A stretch of DNA of 64,000 nt from Drechmeria coniospora (GCF_001625195.1 NC_054389.1:682001-746000); one strand, 5' to 3'. Positions 10,601 through 21,938 are shown, counted from the stretch's first letter. The notes: generated by a model from the letters alone, not told the origin. A program made the numbers and translations.

Positions 10601-12330
10601 CTTGCTTGCGCCTTTGGCATCGGCGAGGCACGCTGCGAGCACTGCAAGTACAGGTACACATCCATGCGAATGACTGTATCTGCATGCTTGTAAGTACTAA
10701 CTTACTTGCATGCTCGTGCGGAGTGCTGTAAGTGCAAGTGTTAGCTACTGATACTTGCATGCACCTGCACCGCACCAGTACCGAGACATGCCGGCGCTGG
10801 CTTGGTCTAAGCAAGTACAGGTACTTAAACATACAAGTGCAGTACTTGCAAGCACGGCGCAATTCGCCTTTTGACCAGTCCGTCGTTGATTTGGTGACCA
10901 ATCACACAGGTCGTCAAGCACGCCCACATGCACCAACGCCCCGGCTCGGGGTACCGGTACAAGTTGAGGCGCAGGTTTTACACCCAAGCACGCTAGATGG
11001 TAGCCGTTGGGTTGTCCATTGTGGTGCCCGTACCAGGTACTGCACGAGCAAGTATTGCCTAGTAGCGTTTACCTGCGAGCACGATGCCAACAAGTACTGG
11101 TCGGTAGGCACCAAGTATTATTCCGCACGCGCTACTTGCGGGGTGCAAGTACAGTACAGTAAGTAGGCGAATGGTGAGCGGGAACGGCACATCTACTCCG
11201 TACTTGATACTTAGTTGTTAGTACGGAGTACCTACGGAGGCACCTGCTCAGTGTGCCTGCAGTGTTAAGTACTTGGACGAGATTTTGGGTGCGCCGAGTG
11301 AGTACGTTTTACATGTACTCCGTACCGTATGGCGGTCAATGTCACATGTACTTGCCGAGTACGGAGGGCAGACGTAGGTGTGCATGTACCGAATACTTGT
11401 AGGGGTTTGGTGGGTGTGAGTGAATACTTGTACTTGTACGGAGTACTTGCTGTACTGTATGTAGGTGTACTTGGGTGCTCGTGGGAGCATGGTATTAGCG
11501 CACTGTCTCCGGGGGGGGAACTACTAAGTAGGTACTCCGTACTTAGGCATGCCATTACGGGTATTACCTGTCAGCAGCGGCAAGTGTGATTGGTGTGGTG
11601 TACAGTATGGTGTACGGAGTACGGAGTACGGAGTCCGGTATTATTGATTGTTAGTACGGAGTGCTCCGTACGGAGTAATTATTACTTGTTTAGTTGCACT
11701 TGTATTATTATGCGGCCAGACATATGCATCGCATGATAGCTGCGACCGCGCGGTACCGACGCCCAACGCAAGCAACCATTGGATGCCAACGCCGGCTCGA
11801 TATTGTTCGTGCAGCACCGTCAATGCACGTCTGCCGAGCATGTCCGCCGTCATTTCCATCGCCGACTTCGGGGGCGTCCATGCGCAGCGGGTGCAACAAT
11901 GACGCTTGTTCCCGCGATGCTGTCGGCGCGGCGCCGGCGCTGGCGCTAACGAATCGGCGAGGCTGTGTCGGCGCATGAACCGCATCTCGTCTTGCCTGAT
12001 TTCGGGAATGGTTTCCTGCCATGATGCTGTCGTTTCCATCCTCGGATACCTGGAACGAGCAAGGCCTGCACTCGGGTGGTCGTCCGGAGATTGATAATGT
12101 GCTGCGGGACAAGGCCACAGGTCTCCTCCGTCGGCCGAGAAGCACACGAGCGAGCGCGCGCGTCAACGTGTCGCATCGTGGCATTGGGTGCCTCGAACCT
12201 CGCCCCTTCTATTAGGCTTTTTTTTCTTTCCTTGGGCAATTCTGAAGGCCGCGCCGTTGGTATTCCGCTATGCCGCGTGTCCAGGAAACGGACGGGAATG
12301 TAATTACAGGCCTTCCTCCTCCTTGCCGAG
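10601..12330. other. Intergenic between the two paralogs
   Basis: Positions 10,600-11,700 are packed with GTACGGAGTAC and CAAGTAC words, including a direct run of GTACGGAGTAC units near 11,611-11,640. From 11,700 to 12,300 composition is more balanced; open frames on both strands overlap here but none carries a signal peptide or known motif. I call no gene. Confidence 0.5.
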
Positions 12331-13329
12331 TTAGTCTCGCAAAAGCGGCTCCACGTAGACTCGCCTCTCCTTCCTCCCGCACACGGGTGCCGCGTTTCGC
12401 TTCCCCCAGCCCGACTCCTCCTCCTCCTTGGGGATGGCCTTGAAGATGATGTGCGTGTGCGCCGTGCCGTCATCCTTGAGCACCGGCGTTTTGATCTGGC
12501 ACGGCTTGACCTCGTAGCGGCTCAGGCCGTTGCATCTCTTCCGCTTGTATTGCAGCCACTGGTCGCACTGGCGGCACATGGACCACTTGAAGATGTCGTT
12601 CGACCTCGACCCGCCGTTGCCCACGGCTCCGATGGCCGACGTGCATCTCGTGCCCGTTCTCGAAATGATCTCAAAGTCCTCGCAGGCGTCGGTCCTGTCG
12701 TTGTAACATATGATGGTCGGCTGGGTCCGGCAGTAGCCGCTCACGACGGCGAAGAAGGTGAGGGTTATGATGCCGCAGTGCGAGTGCGGCGGGCACGTGT
12801 GCTCGAGCGTCACCTCGCTCGTGACGGATTGCTGGATCGTCGTCTCGTGCGTGTACTGGAAGCCGACCTCTCCGCTGATGGAGGGGCCGCCGTGCGAGTT
12901 TTTGATGGACGGCGATGCCTTGACGGAAATCTGCCAGCCTTCCATGGTCTGGCGCAGATCCGTCCTGGCCTTTTTGATGGAAACCTTGGCCTCGCCAGCC
13001 TCGGTGGCGATCTGCTGCTCGGAGAAGCGGCTGACGTTGAAGGTCACCCTCGTCACGTTGAGCAGCTGGTGGAACATCATAAACGTCGTTTGCTGGCACG
13101 AGCCTTTATACAGCAAACAGGTATCTTCCGTGATCTTCTCCGTCTCCATGTACGGCAGGCTGGTGTTGGAGAGGTACGCGTTGTCGTCTGTTATTCCGTT
13201 CAAGTCTCGGAAGACCAAGAGCTCCTCCCTGATGGCCTTTTCGATGCTCTCGTAGAGCTTGCCGCTGTAGCAGCAAGCGTAGGTGGTCAAGGTGAGGAGA
13301 AGGAGGAGAGCCCTCGCCATGGCCGTCAT
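12331..13329 (-). CDS. Secreted cysteine-rich protein, paralog B (unknown function)
   Basis: A single exon of 332 residues beginning MTAMARALLLLLTLTTYACC, a strong signal peptide (Met4 is an alternative start). It matches paralog A along the whole length: the N-terminal LYESIEKAIREELLVFRDLN segment, the aligned cysteines, a W-Q-I/V-x-V-x-ASP block, the CPPHSHCGIITLTF strand, a CRQCDQW/CDQCDQY cluster, a KPCQIKTPVLKDD block, and the RVYVEPLLRD end. Predicted N-glycosylation sequons (NTS, NVT, NVS) lie in the N-terminal third. Both genes sit on the same strand about 2 kb apart and share a promoter block, so a local duplication is the simplest history. Identity is only moderate, so the duplication is old or divergence was fast. 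Family not recognised; a beta-rich membrane-active or binding protein is one possibility. Confidence 0.75.
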   Translation of the reverse strand: MTAMARALLLLLTLTTYACCYSGKLYESIEKAIREELLVFRDLNGITDDNAYLSNTSLPYMETEKITEDTCLLYKGSCQQTTFMMFHQLLNVTRVTFNVSRFSEQQIATEAGEAKVSIKKARTDLRQTMEGWQISVKASPSIKNSHGGPSISGEVGFQYTHETTIQQSVTSEVTLEHTCPPHSHCGIITLTFFAVVSGYCRTQPTIICYNDRTDACEDFEIISRTGTRCTSAIGAVGNGGSRSNDIFKWSMCRQCDQWLQYKRKRCNGLSRYEVKPCQIKTPVLKDDGTAHTHIIFKAIPKEEEESGWGKRNAAPVCGRKERRVYVEPLLRD

Positions 13330-13530
13330 GGTGCCGTCGCCGCCGAACGGGGCGGATGTGTGCTGCTGTGCCGGACGTTGGATGCGGCCAAATTAGCCAT
13401 CAAAGCCGGCCGCCAGGTACCTGCCTTGCTCGAGATGGACGATGGGGGAAATGACGGGGCGCCTTGGGCGGTTGAGATGGTCGGCGGCGGCTTTCTGACG
13501 CGCAACTCGTACCGAGCGCCTCGAGCGAGG

Positions 13531-13563
13531 GGCAGGCTGGCGCGCCGCGATGATCCTATTATA
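13531..13563 (-). promoter_or_regulatory. Promoter block of paralog B with TATA-like box
   Basis: The same 33-bp block as at 10568-10600, three mismatches, same orientation, with TATAATAGGA on the minus strand about 225-235 bp before the start codon. It is the only strongly conserved stretch I found in the two upstream regions. Confidence 0.65.
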
Positions 13564-16500
13564 GTGTCGGTATTGGGGGGATGCCGCGAGGCGACGACGG
13601 GGATGCCGTCGGCCTGTTCCCCTCTAGACGAGCCCGTTCTCCTCGACGGTGGATAGCATGGCTCGCGGCCGCCGTTAGTTTCCTGTATTCGCCCTCAGCT
13701 TCATGCCGCCGCCTAATGAAAAGCTAGTCCCGCTACGCACTCGCTATCGCCCGAGCGCCCGAGTCGGGGCCCTACCTCCCAATGCTGCGGGTAAACATCC
13801 GCTGGCATAGCGCGCAAAACACGGCGGGCGGCGGGCTCAGCTCATGTGCTTGCGTCTGCGCACCGAGCGAGCATGCGTCCGGCTGAAGGGGCGTGTTGAC
13901 AAAGACGCCGTTCACCGATCGAAGCCGTCGTCGTGGCCGCTGCGGAGAGGCTGCGTCGAAGGATGGCGAACGAGAGCAGGCGCGCAGAGCATTATTTGTA
14001 TCCGAGCTCGCACAGTCCGGCACGTGAGTGCACTGTGCAAGTTTAACTCGCGTGCAACGAGCACATGCCGAAAATACAGCAGTACGGCGCGTGTACTTGC
14101 TTGTAATGCTGCAAGTGTCAGCGCTGTACAGGCACCTGAGAGCACATCTGTCATCGTCCACGTGCCGCACTGTACGGACAGCGTGCGCCGCCTGGGCCCT
14201 GGGCCGAATACCTAGGCATGTAAATATCCATTGCCATGGCCCGCCGCGCAAAGTAAGCAAGTATTGCTTGAGTAAGTACAAGCAAGTACTACACTTAATT
14301 ACGTGCAAGTAAAATAGGTGCAAGGGTTATTAGTACAATGCAAGTTTTGTTCCTCATGTGCATCAAGCGTTTTCAAGAGTAGCGCGGGAAATTGGGGGGC
14401 GCAGGGCCGACGGTGGGTGAATAGAAGACTGGGTACCCTCCAGGGGACGCTTCCTGGACCGCTTCGTGGAACGGCTAGTCGAAACGCTTATCGGGACGCT
14501 TATTGGGACCTACCGGTACATGTAATATTAGTACTTGTTTACATGTGCACATACTTACTCTAACTTAGTACCCATAACTAACGGTAACGTACATGTACAT
14601 GTGCATGCATGTGGGGACTAAGTACTACTGTAGGTACCTATGGAGTGTGGTACGGAGTAGGGAGTGTTTATTATCACTGTATTTACTCCGTACAAGTGCT
14701 GTAGGTATACGGAGTACCGAGCACTGTACTTACTGTACTCCGTACCTAAGTAGGTGCACTTTCCACCGCGGCACAAGTACTTGTAGATGTACTTGTATTG
14801 TTACTTGTAGGCGTACACCGGACGCCGTTGGCCTTGGACGTGGCATTCGGGGCATGGGCCATCTTCCATCATGACGACGCTTTTCGCACCGCTCCGTGCA
14901 GTATTGAGCGGAGCACATGGAAATGAATGAACTCGGTAGGAGTGGTACAAGTTACGTTTGGGCATCTGCATGGACATGTACTTTGGAGTTGCTGTCCGAT
15001 TACGTGCGAGTACTTGTACTTGTCCTCCAGCAAGAACTGTACCGGACAGTACGGAGTGCAACTACAAAATACATGCGAGTGCTTGAAGGGATGAGCGTGC
15101 GGAGTAATTACCGCTGGCCGTATCCATGTTCGGGAATGCCTTCTAGAAGTATCAATGTTTCATTTCCGCTACCAGTATCTGGAAATATTATTATTACTGT
15201 TACAAGTACAACCTCCTTGCGTGCATGTATTGCAAGTACGTACTGGTACCTTTCCAAGATTCATGCACAGCGGGGCATACTCCGTCCTTACCACACTTAC
15301 GTTGTACAGTACAGCAAGTAAGTACATGTACAAGTACGGAGCACCGTACACGTTACGTCCGGGGTGCATGGACGCCCATGGTACTCCGTACTAGCACAGG
15401 TATTTGCTGTGGTATTATTGATTCCTTCTTGCCGAGGATAGTACGGAGCACGTATTACTTTCGAACCAGATGATGCATGATAAGTGCACCCAGCTGGTTT
15501 TGTGCCGTCAGTGCGGATGCGCCGCCCCTGGCCTTGGCTGTGGACCTGCAGCGAGCACAGCACAGGTGGGGGCGCGTCTTTCTTACCAAATTCCCAATAT
15601 CATGTGTTAATATTCCGTACTTACACCTAGTCGTACACCTACTTGTACTTGCATCTACTGTAGATATTTATGTACTCGCAAGTACTGTACTCCGTACTTG
15701 CACCTACTCCGTACATGTACTCAAGTACTTGAATTGTAGTGCGGAGTACGGAGTACGGCGTACATTGCTCCATACCGCCACTCACTAGGCACCTAAGTAG
15801 GTACTAGGTAGGTAGGTTAGTGCCTTAGTACTGGTAGGTACCCCGTAATACAACTATTGCACAAGCACAGACAAGCGACTTGGAGCACTACTAGGTACCA
15901 CGGAGCACTATTACTACAGCACTTCAAGAATGGTCCAAGTAGTACTCCGTACAAGGCCATGCAACGGCTGGCATTCACGTACGGAGCATGGCACGGAGCT
16001 GGTACCGCTCACTTTGCTGCGGAGCAATACCGTTCGGTACAGTATTTTATCAGTTTCACGCTCATGGTCGAGCACTGACAGTGGTAGTCGTGGGTGGTCT
16101 TGTAATGTTGGCTTCTCATACCTCCACAAGTGCCGCCTGCTGTACAAGTACAAGTACTTATGGAGTAAATGCCTGGTAAGTAGGTGTGCATGGAATCTGT
16201 TCGCCCGACTTGTACCAGTACCTATTATTATTACCACCCATTACCGCAACACGCCCTACACAGTAACTGTTACTCGTTCTCCATGCGCCTCACGATGCCC
16301 CAACATTCCCGCCATGCCGGCAAACCAGATTGCAGCCCTTCCCGGCGGGTACACTATTACTACACTTGCTGTACCTGCAAGTACACGTTCATGCATTTAT
16401 GGCACATGTAATGCCTTCAGGTAGATGTGTCGCAGCTCTTGATTAATTGACGAGTTTGACTGCCGTCGGGCGAGCATGCGAGTATGAGGCTCTCTCTCCC

Positions 16501-16622
16501 ACGGCGTCCCCACCATCGGCATCCTTGGTTCGGTGCCCACGCAAACGCAAGCGCGGCATCACTTGTTCGTCAACATACCGCTGGCATTCTGGTGCTGTAT
16601 TGATGTGCAGGTCGTCGCAAGG
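13564..16622. other. Intergenic, mostly GTAC-palindrome block
   Basis: From about 14,030 to 16,420 the sequence is dominated by short palindromic words (AAGTACTTG, TACTCCGTAC, ACATGTAC). A degenerate run of GGACGCTT-like units lies near 14,440-14,510. No open frame has protein character. Confidence 0.55.
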
Positions 16623-16835
16623 TTAAGCAGGTCGGACCCTCGTTCGAAGGCCTTGGCCGCCGACCCTCGTCACGAGCGGTGGTGACGTGTTTCTCTCCGC
16701 GTCCTCCTGTCGCTTGGCCATGGCGGCTTCCATACCGACCACCAGCTTGGCATTCCGCGCCTCGTTCTGGATTCCCACGGCGACGGCACCGCCCCAGAGG
16801 CAGACGACGGTCGCGGCCACAAACGATGGCTTCAT
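16623..16835 (-). CDS. Candidate small secreted protein, 70 residues
   Basis: The frame from 16,835 encodes MKPSFVAATVVCLWGGAVAVG, a good signal peptide, then about 50 charged residues without cysteine repeats. I start at this ATG rather than at the more upstream in-frame start because the upstream extension is leader-like and would bury the signal peptide. A TATA-like TATAATAAG on the minus strand lies about 170 bp upstream (near 16,998-17,006). No family recognised. Small size and the lack of any homology evidence keep confidence modest; a 3' intron with further coding sequence cannot be excluded. Confidence 0.4.
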   Translation of the reverse strand: MKPSFVAATVVCLWGGAVAVGIQNEARNAKLVVGMEAAMAKRQEDAERNTSPPLVTRVGGQGLRTRVRPA

Positions 16836-19800
16836 TGCGCCGCCGTGGCTCGCTGTCGGCCGGGGGGCGATGGAGGAGGTGTGGATGGCAACGGATTGGT
16901 TGATGGAGATATCGATCCAATCTGAAGGGCAAAAACGCTGTCGTGATTCTCCTTTTCGGCGTCGCCGCAGGACAGGGCCATCAGCGGGGGCCACCCTGAC
17001 TTATTATACTAACCTACAGATGTACATGTATAGGTGTCCTTGCACCGAGCACTCCGTGCCGAGTTCATGGTCGTACAACCCAGGTGGGATATGCCTGTGC
17101 CGAGGACGATGGCGTCCGCGAGTTTCCTCCCGAATGTGACATGTCGTCCGGAAGCCGTGCTGGTCACTATTGGTTCGTAGTCTTGGCCGTCGACGCCATC
17201 GCAGCCAATCTTGCACTCGTCTGAACGTGGTTTCGACGCCTCACAAACTCAATCGGCGCGAGGGTGGTGGAGACACCACGAGGCGGCCATTGGCAGTAGG
17301 CTCCAGTAAATACGTGCCCGGAGCATTGTAGGACCGGTATCCCGAAGAGGCCTAAGAACATGTACAGAGTCCAGTTCTCGGAAGGCAACGAATAATCTAC
17401 CGATGATTACTCTCCATGGGTCTGCAACCCAAAAGAAAGAAACCCCATTCAGTTGTACCATGTACGCATATGCACAGTTCGGTCCGCGAGGCGTCATGGG
17501 GGAGAGGCGAAGATGAGTACAAAGGTGAATGGACATTGGTTGATGCTCTGAAGGTATTCAGGATGCATGTAATATTACTAGTACTTATACGGAGTATGCT
17601 TGCTGTAATTGTACTCCGTAGTTGTACAAGTACTGTGGAGGTACCCCTGCATGTGCATGTGGTGCTCGTATGCGGAGTAATACTCCGTACAGTACTTACA
17701 GAGTACTCCGTACTTACTTACAGAGTACTCCGTACTTACATGGAAGTACTGGTGCCTTGAGTAGATTCATGGCACCGTGCATCTGTGCGGAGGATTATTA
17801 GTAATACGTAATGCTGTACGTACTTGGAGGCATGGAGAACTATACTTAGTACCAAAGTACCGGTGCGGCGTATTGCCCCATCGGACCCGCCGACGATGGT
17901 GGAGCGGCTGTCACTGGAGCGTCTCCATGTCGGGCGCCTTCTCCCTTGCAAGCACCCCGTGGAGGCCAAGATAATATTACAAGCCAGCCCAACAGGTAAC
18001 CTGGACCACGATAATAGCGTTCAAAAAAAAAAAAGCAGGACATCCGCTCGTATTCCAAAGTCGTCAGTCATACTCGTACATGTCGCATAGGAACACAACT
18101 AAACGGGACCTGGCAGAACGCAACGAGTAGGTCCCCCAGAAGGCGAGCGGCTGATCAATGCCATGAAAAGTACCCTGGACGGAGTACAACATTGAACAGT
18201 TGCCAGGATGGACATGGCAGCCATAGGCACAAGTACCTGTAGGTGTAGAGAGTGTGGCAGATGCGCAGGGTACTGTATGAAGTACCGTATTAATACTCGT
18301 CGCATGCCTAATAAGCAACTGTGCACCTCCTGATACATGTGTCCAACAAGTGCAGTTATATTACTGTACACCTCTAATTTACGTGTACTCCGTACTGTAC
18401 TGTACTTGCAGATGCATTTGTACTTGATTGCGTGCACATGGACGTGAGTAAGTACAAGTACACCTTCTTGTACTCTGCAGTTGTAGGGAGTACGGTCAGC
18501 ATGTGCCAAGTCCTGCGGTACAGCAAGTTAGTCATGACCCGTGCTCACTTACGTTTCTGGGGTATTGTGACATGCAATTGAATGACAGCATTCCACACTT
18601 GCAAATTACTTGTACAGCACTTCATACTTTGCAGGAAATTACACGAGTTCACCCAAGTGTGCAACTATTGTACGCAATACTACAAGTATCTGTACAGTAC
18701 GGAGTATGTGCAAATATCAGATATCTGTACTCCGTATTGCCGTTGCAAGTAGTTGTTGTACGTATGTACTTGGTGGTACTTCGTGCCAATGCTGTTATAC
18801 GGGCGGGTACAGTAAATGTTCTTACGCAAGCATTGCTGTGCACATGTACTCCGTACTCCGTACTTGTGCTGCAGAAATGTACAGGTAAAACTACTTGTAC
18901 AGTACCTTAGCCCGGCACAGTACCTTCATACCTACTATTATAGCATCAAGCATGCGATGGTCGCGCATTCGATCTTGGAGGTGAACAGGAACCTACACCT
19001 GCGAGAGGCATCAAGAGTACAACTACAGTACACTCAAGTACGGCAGGTACACGTGTACCCGCTAGGTACCAGGGCATGCCACCAGCATTCCTTACTTCAT
19101 AAACTCCGTACCTGTGCTGCCATTGGTGTACTGTAATTACAGTACAGTACGTGTTCTGCACCAGGTACCAGACCGCTGCACCTACACGTCATCCGCATGG
19201 CTGGTGATGATGGCACTGTTCCCTGCATCGAACCAATCGACACTCTCACCAAGCCCAACCAACGAATGGCAGAGGCACGGGTACAAGGCCGAGACGGGAC
19301 GTTGAGGAGAAAAAGTCTCCATCGGAACCGAGTTCAACATCAAAGTCGAAATCGAAACCTCCAACGTCCACCAGTCCACATCGTCCGTTCGAACCCGTTC
19401 CGCCCTTTCTTTGTCCATCGGACCGGTCGGCTCCCTCGCACAGCCCGGCTGGACAGGTCCAAGGCCAGGCCATGGCCATGTCGATGGATTATTCAGAGAT
19501 GGCCGTGCTCTCTCGAACTCGTTCGACGAGGATGGAACGGACGTTGTTGCGGAGCGATGGCAATCACCGAGTGGGCTGACTGTATTTCTCAGCAGCCGAC
19601 GTTCCGCCAGAGGCTGGCGCTAACCAAGCAGAGCCCGCCAGCCTGAGGCCGTAACGCGGTGACGCATCCAACCTCCGCACACTCCGCCCACCCCCCTGCC
19701 TGTCACCCACCATGGCCGCTGGCAGCGAGGTCCGCAGGCCGATCATCTCCGATCCTTGATAATCCTGCGCCCTCGTCATCGTCGGTTGCATCCATCGCAC

Positions 19801-19940
19801 TCGTTCCTCGATTGCATCGGCAGCACGCTTGTGGCTCGCAGCCAACGCCGAGTTCGAGTTCATCCGCATCCGCATCCGCATCCGCATCCGCATCCGAATC
19901 CTTCGACCGTACCCTCGTGCCTCCGAACAACGACGACAGA
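16836..19940. other. Intergenic, GTAC-palindrome block then low-GC flank
   Basis: Positions about 17,560-19,160 are another block of TACTCCGTAC and CAAGTAC words. A 12-A run is at about 18,024-18,035. From 19,160 to 19,940 lies the presumed promoter and leader of the next gene, including a GCATCC hexamer repeat at about 19,861-19,897. No supported gene. Confidence 0.5.
19861..19897. repeat. GCATCC hexanucleotide repeat
   Basis: About six tandem copies of CATCCG. It lies just upstream of the chosen start of the GliK-like gene; if translation began further upstream it would encode a Ser-Ala run. Confidence 0.8.
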
Positions 19941-21041
19941 ATGCCGCCCTCGACCTCGGACGACGGTCCGTCCGTCGCGGCCCTCGACAAGACCGATCTG
20001 TCGAACCGCCATCCTCGCCGCGGCTCCTACCCGCCCATTTCCTCCATACCCTACACCTCCGTCCAGAGGCTGACGCAGGCGGCCGAGGATGCCGCCCCCG
20101 TCGGCGACGCCGACGCGTCCGACACCGTCCTCTACCTCGCCTACGGGTCGAACCTCTCGGCCGAAACGTTCCTCGGCATGCGAAAGATCCGACCCCTCTC
20201 TCAGATGAACGTCTCGGTGCCGATACTGCAGCTCACCTTTGACCTCCCGGGGGTGCCCTACCGCGAGCCGTGCTTCGCCAACGTTGGGTTCCGAGACGGC
20301 CCCGAGAGCGAGCGGCGCGGCCGACCGACGGCCCCGGCCGCGGACCCGACGCGGGCCGGCTACGAGTGGGACGGCCACCTCATGGGCGTCGTCTACGAGG
20401 TGACGCAAAAGGATTGGCGAACCATCATGCGCACCGAGGGCGCCGGCTCGAGCTACAAGGAAGTCGCCGTGCCCTGCATCCCGCTCCGGTCCACGCTCGT
20501 CGGCGACGCCGCGAGGCCGAACCGGCCGCCATCCTTTCTCGCGAGGACCCTCTACGCCTCGTACGTGCCCGACGGCGGCGACGACGACGCCGGAAGGTGC
20601 CGGTGGTGGCATCGCCTGACGCGCGGCCGACAGCGGCCGAATCCCGGCTACGCCCAGCCGAGCGCGCGCTACCTCAAGCTCCTCAAGGACGGCGCGAGGG
20701 AGCACGGCCTCCCCGACGTCTACCAGCAGTACCTCGCGTCCCTGCAGCCGTACACGGCGACGCACCGTCGGCAAAAGGCGGGCCAGCTCCTGTTCCTCAC
20801 CACCTGGGCGCCCCTGCTCGTCTTCTTCCTCACCATGACCAACGTGCTCGCCGACGAGACGGGCAAGCTCCCGACCTGGCTCGCCAGCTGCGTGACGGGA
20901 AGTTTCAACCTCATGTGGCTGAGCTACGACGCCGTCTTCAAGCCCATCTTTGGCGATGGCGAGAGGACCACCGCCGGGCCGCCTCGGTCGGACAAGGAAC
21001 GGGTGCCGCTGCTGTCCAACGGGCACGGTCCCGGGCCGTAG
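19941..21041 (+). CDS. GliK/gamma-glutamylcyclotransferase-like membrane protein
   Basis: A single exon of 366 residues. A YLAYGSNLS motif (Tyr68-Gly-Ser-Asn-Leu) marks the substrate loop of the gamma-glutamylcyclotransferase (GGCT/AIG2-like) fold, followed by typical strands (PYREPCFANVG, W-x-G-HLMGVVYEVT, WRTIMRTEGAGSSYKEV) including a Glu in the TEG motif that fits the catalytic acid. The C-terminal third adds two hydrophobic segments (LLFLTTWAPLLVFFLTMTNV and a weaker one), so this is a membrane-attached relative. Known relatives include GliK of gliotoxin biosynthesis, which acts on gamma-glutamyl moieties, but most fungal members are not in toxin clusters and no such cluster is seen here. 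I start at MPPSTSDD because the upstream in-frame 94 residues are low-complexity and repeat-derived; an upstream start remains possible. Confidence 0.75.
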   Translation: MPPSTSDDGPSVAALDKTDLSNRHPRRGSYPPISSIPYTSVQRLTQAAEDAAPVGDADASDTVLYLAYGSNLSAETFLGMRKIRPLSQMNVSVPILQLTFDLPGVPYREPCFANVGFRDGPESERRGRPTAPAADPTRAGYEWDGHLMGVVYEVTQKDWRTIMRTEGAGSSYKEVAVPCIPLRSTLVGDAARPNRPPSFLARTLYASYVPDGGDDDAGRCRWWHRLTRGRQRPNPGYAQPSARYLKLLKDGAREHGLPDVYQQYLASLQPYTATHRRQKAGQLLFLTTWAPLLVFFLTMTNVLADETGKLPTWLASCVTGSFNLMWLSYDAVFKPIFGDGERTTAGPPRSDKERVPLLSNGHGPGP

Positions 21042-21700
21042 TTGCCGTGCCGTTCCCGCCCGCCTGCGACTGCACGGCGCGAGACACCGGCCAGCTGCCC
21101 CAATGGGGTGCCATTCTTGTTCTTCCGTTTTCGGCGGGAGGGGGGGCTGGTGGGGGGAGGTTGGTGCCGGGAGTCGTCATCACCGTGACTGGTGAGAGCC
21201 GAACGAGCATGTGAAGTGACGTGGGTGACGAGAGGCTCGCCTGCAGCCGATGTCATGCAGGGGATGATTCGATGGAACATCTGCCGCATGTGCATGCAGT
21301 GCTGCTGCCTACTGTATTTTCATGTAGGGCCATGATAACCGATGATCCGATGCAGCAGCAGCCAAGCGATGCCAAATATAGCCTCCGACTCGGACAAGGT
21401 GCTACCATGACGTTGCGATCATGTGAAATGCTCGCATCTTAGCCGAGGGTTCGGGGATGCCGTGACGGAGGATCCAGGTCCCTGCAAGTGCGGATGATGA
21501 CGGAGGAGAATTAAGATGACGGGAATCAGTTTGGTGGATATAGGACGGAGCATGCAGCAACATTACTTGTACCAAGTACCGAGGACTCTGTACTGGGACA
21601 GTATTCATTCTTGTACCCTCTACTTCGTACCCGGACTGGACAGTACTGTATTATTCAAGTAATTTGTGATTCGCTGCAGCAAACAATGGACATTGGCAAC

Positions 21701-21743
21701 ATGCGCCACAGCCTGGGTGTGGCGCATCCAGGCTGTGGCGCAT
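21701..21743. repeat. Perfect 16-bp inverted repeat with 11-nt loop
   Basis: Left arm 21701-21716 (ATGCGCCACAGCCTGG) is the exact reverse complement of the right arm 21728-21743. The loop (21717-21727) itself holds GTGGCGCAT, a third partial copy of the arm. It could form a strong hairpin or a dimeric protein-binding site. It lies about 310 bp upstream of the gpd1 start codon. Confidence 0.9.
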
Positions 21744-21820
21744 ACTGCAACGTTGCCATTGCAGGTAGGCGGTGAGCTGGTGTGCCCTGGCAGGTTGGCC
21801 CCGCCTCCTTTCGTTCGTTC

Positions 21821-21938
21821 AGGGGACGGAAGCTCCCCGCTCCGTGCCCGTGCCGTTGCGAGGCTGCGGTGTTGGGGATCCCCAACATCGTCATCACCGT
21901 CGGACTTTTTCCCACCTCGTGCTTGCCACTATATGATC
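21821..21938 (+). promoter_or_regulatory. Putative gpd1 promoter elements (AGGGG, TATA-like)
   Basis: AGGGG at 21,821 matches the core of the fungal stress-response element, and TATATGA near 21,930 lies about 120 bp before the start codon. Osmotic and stress induction of Gpd1 genes is well known; a role for these particular sites is inference. Confidence 0.35.

Noticed and set aside
14030..16420. RIP-mutated transposon
   Set aside because: The block is rich in palindromic GTAC words and keeps many CpA/TpG dinucleotides; no transposase-like frame remains in any direction.
19659..19940. N-terminal extension of the GliK-like protein
   Set aside because: It would be a Ser/Ala/Pro low-complexity stretch coded partly by a GCATCC repeat; the start at 19,941 fits family length better.
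19941..21041. Part of a gliotoxin-like gene cluster
   Set aside because: No peptide synthetase, methyltransferase, P450 or transporter of that pathway lies nearby; GGCT-like proteins also occur alone.
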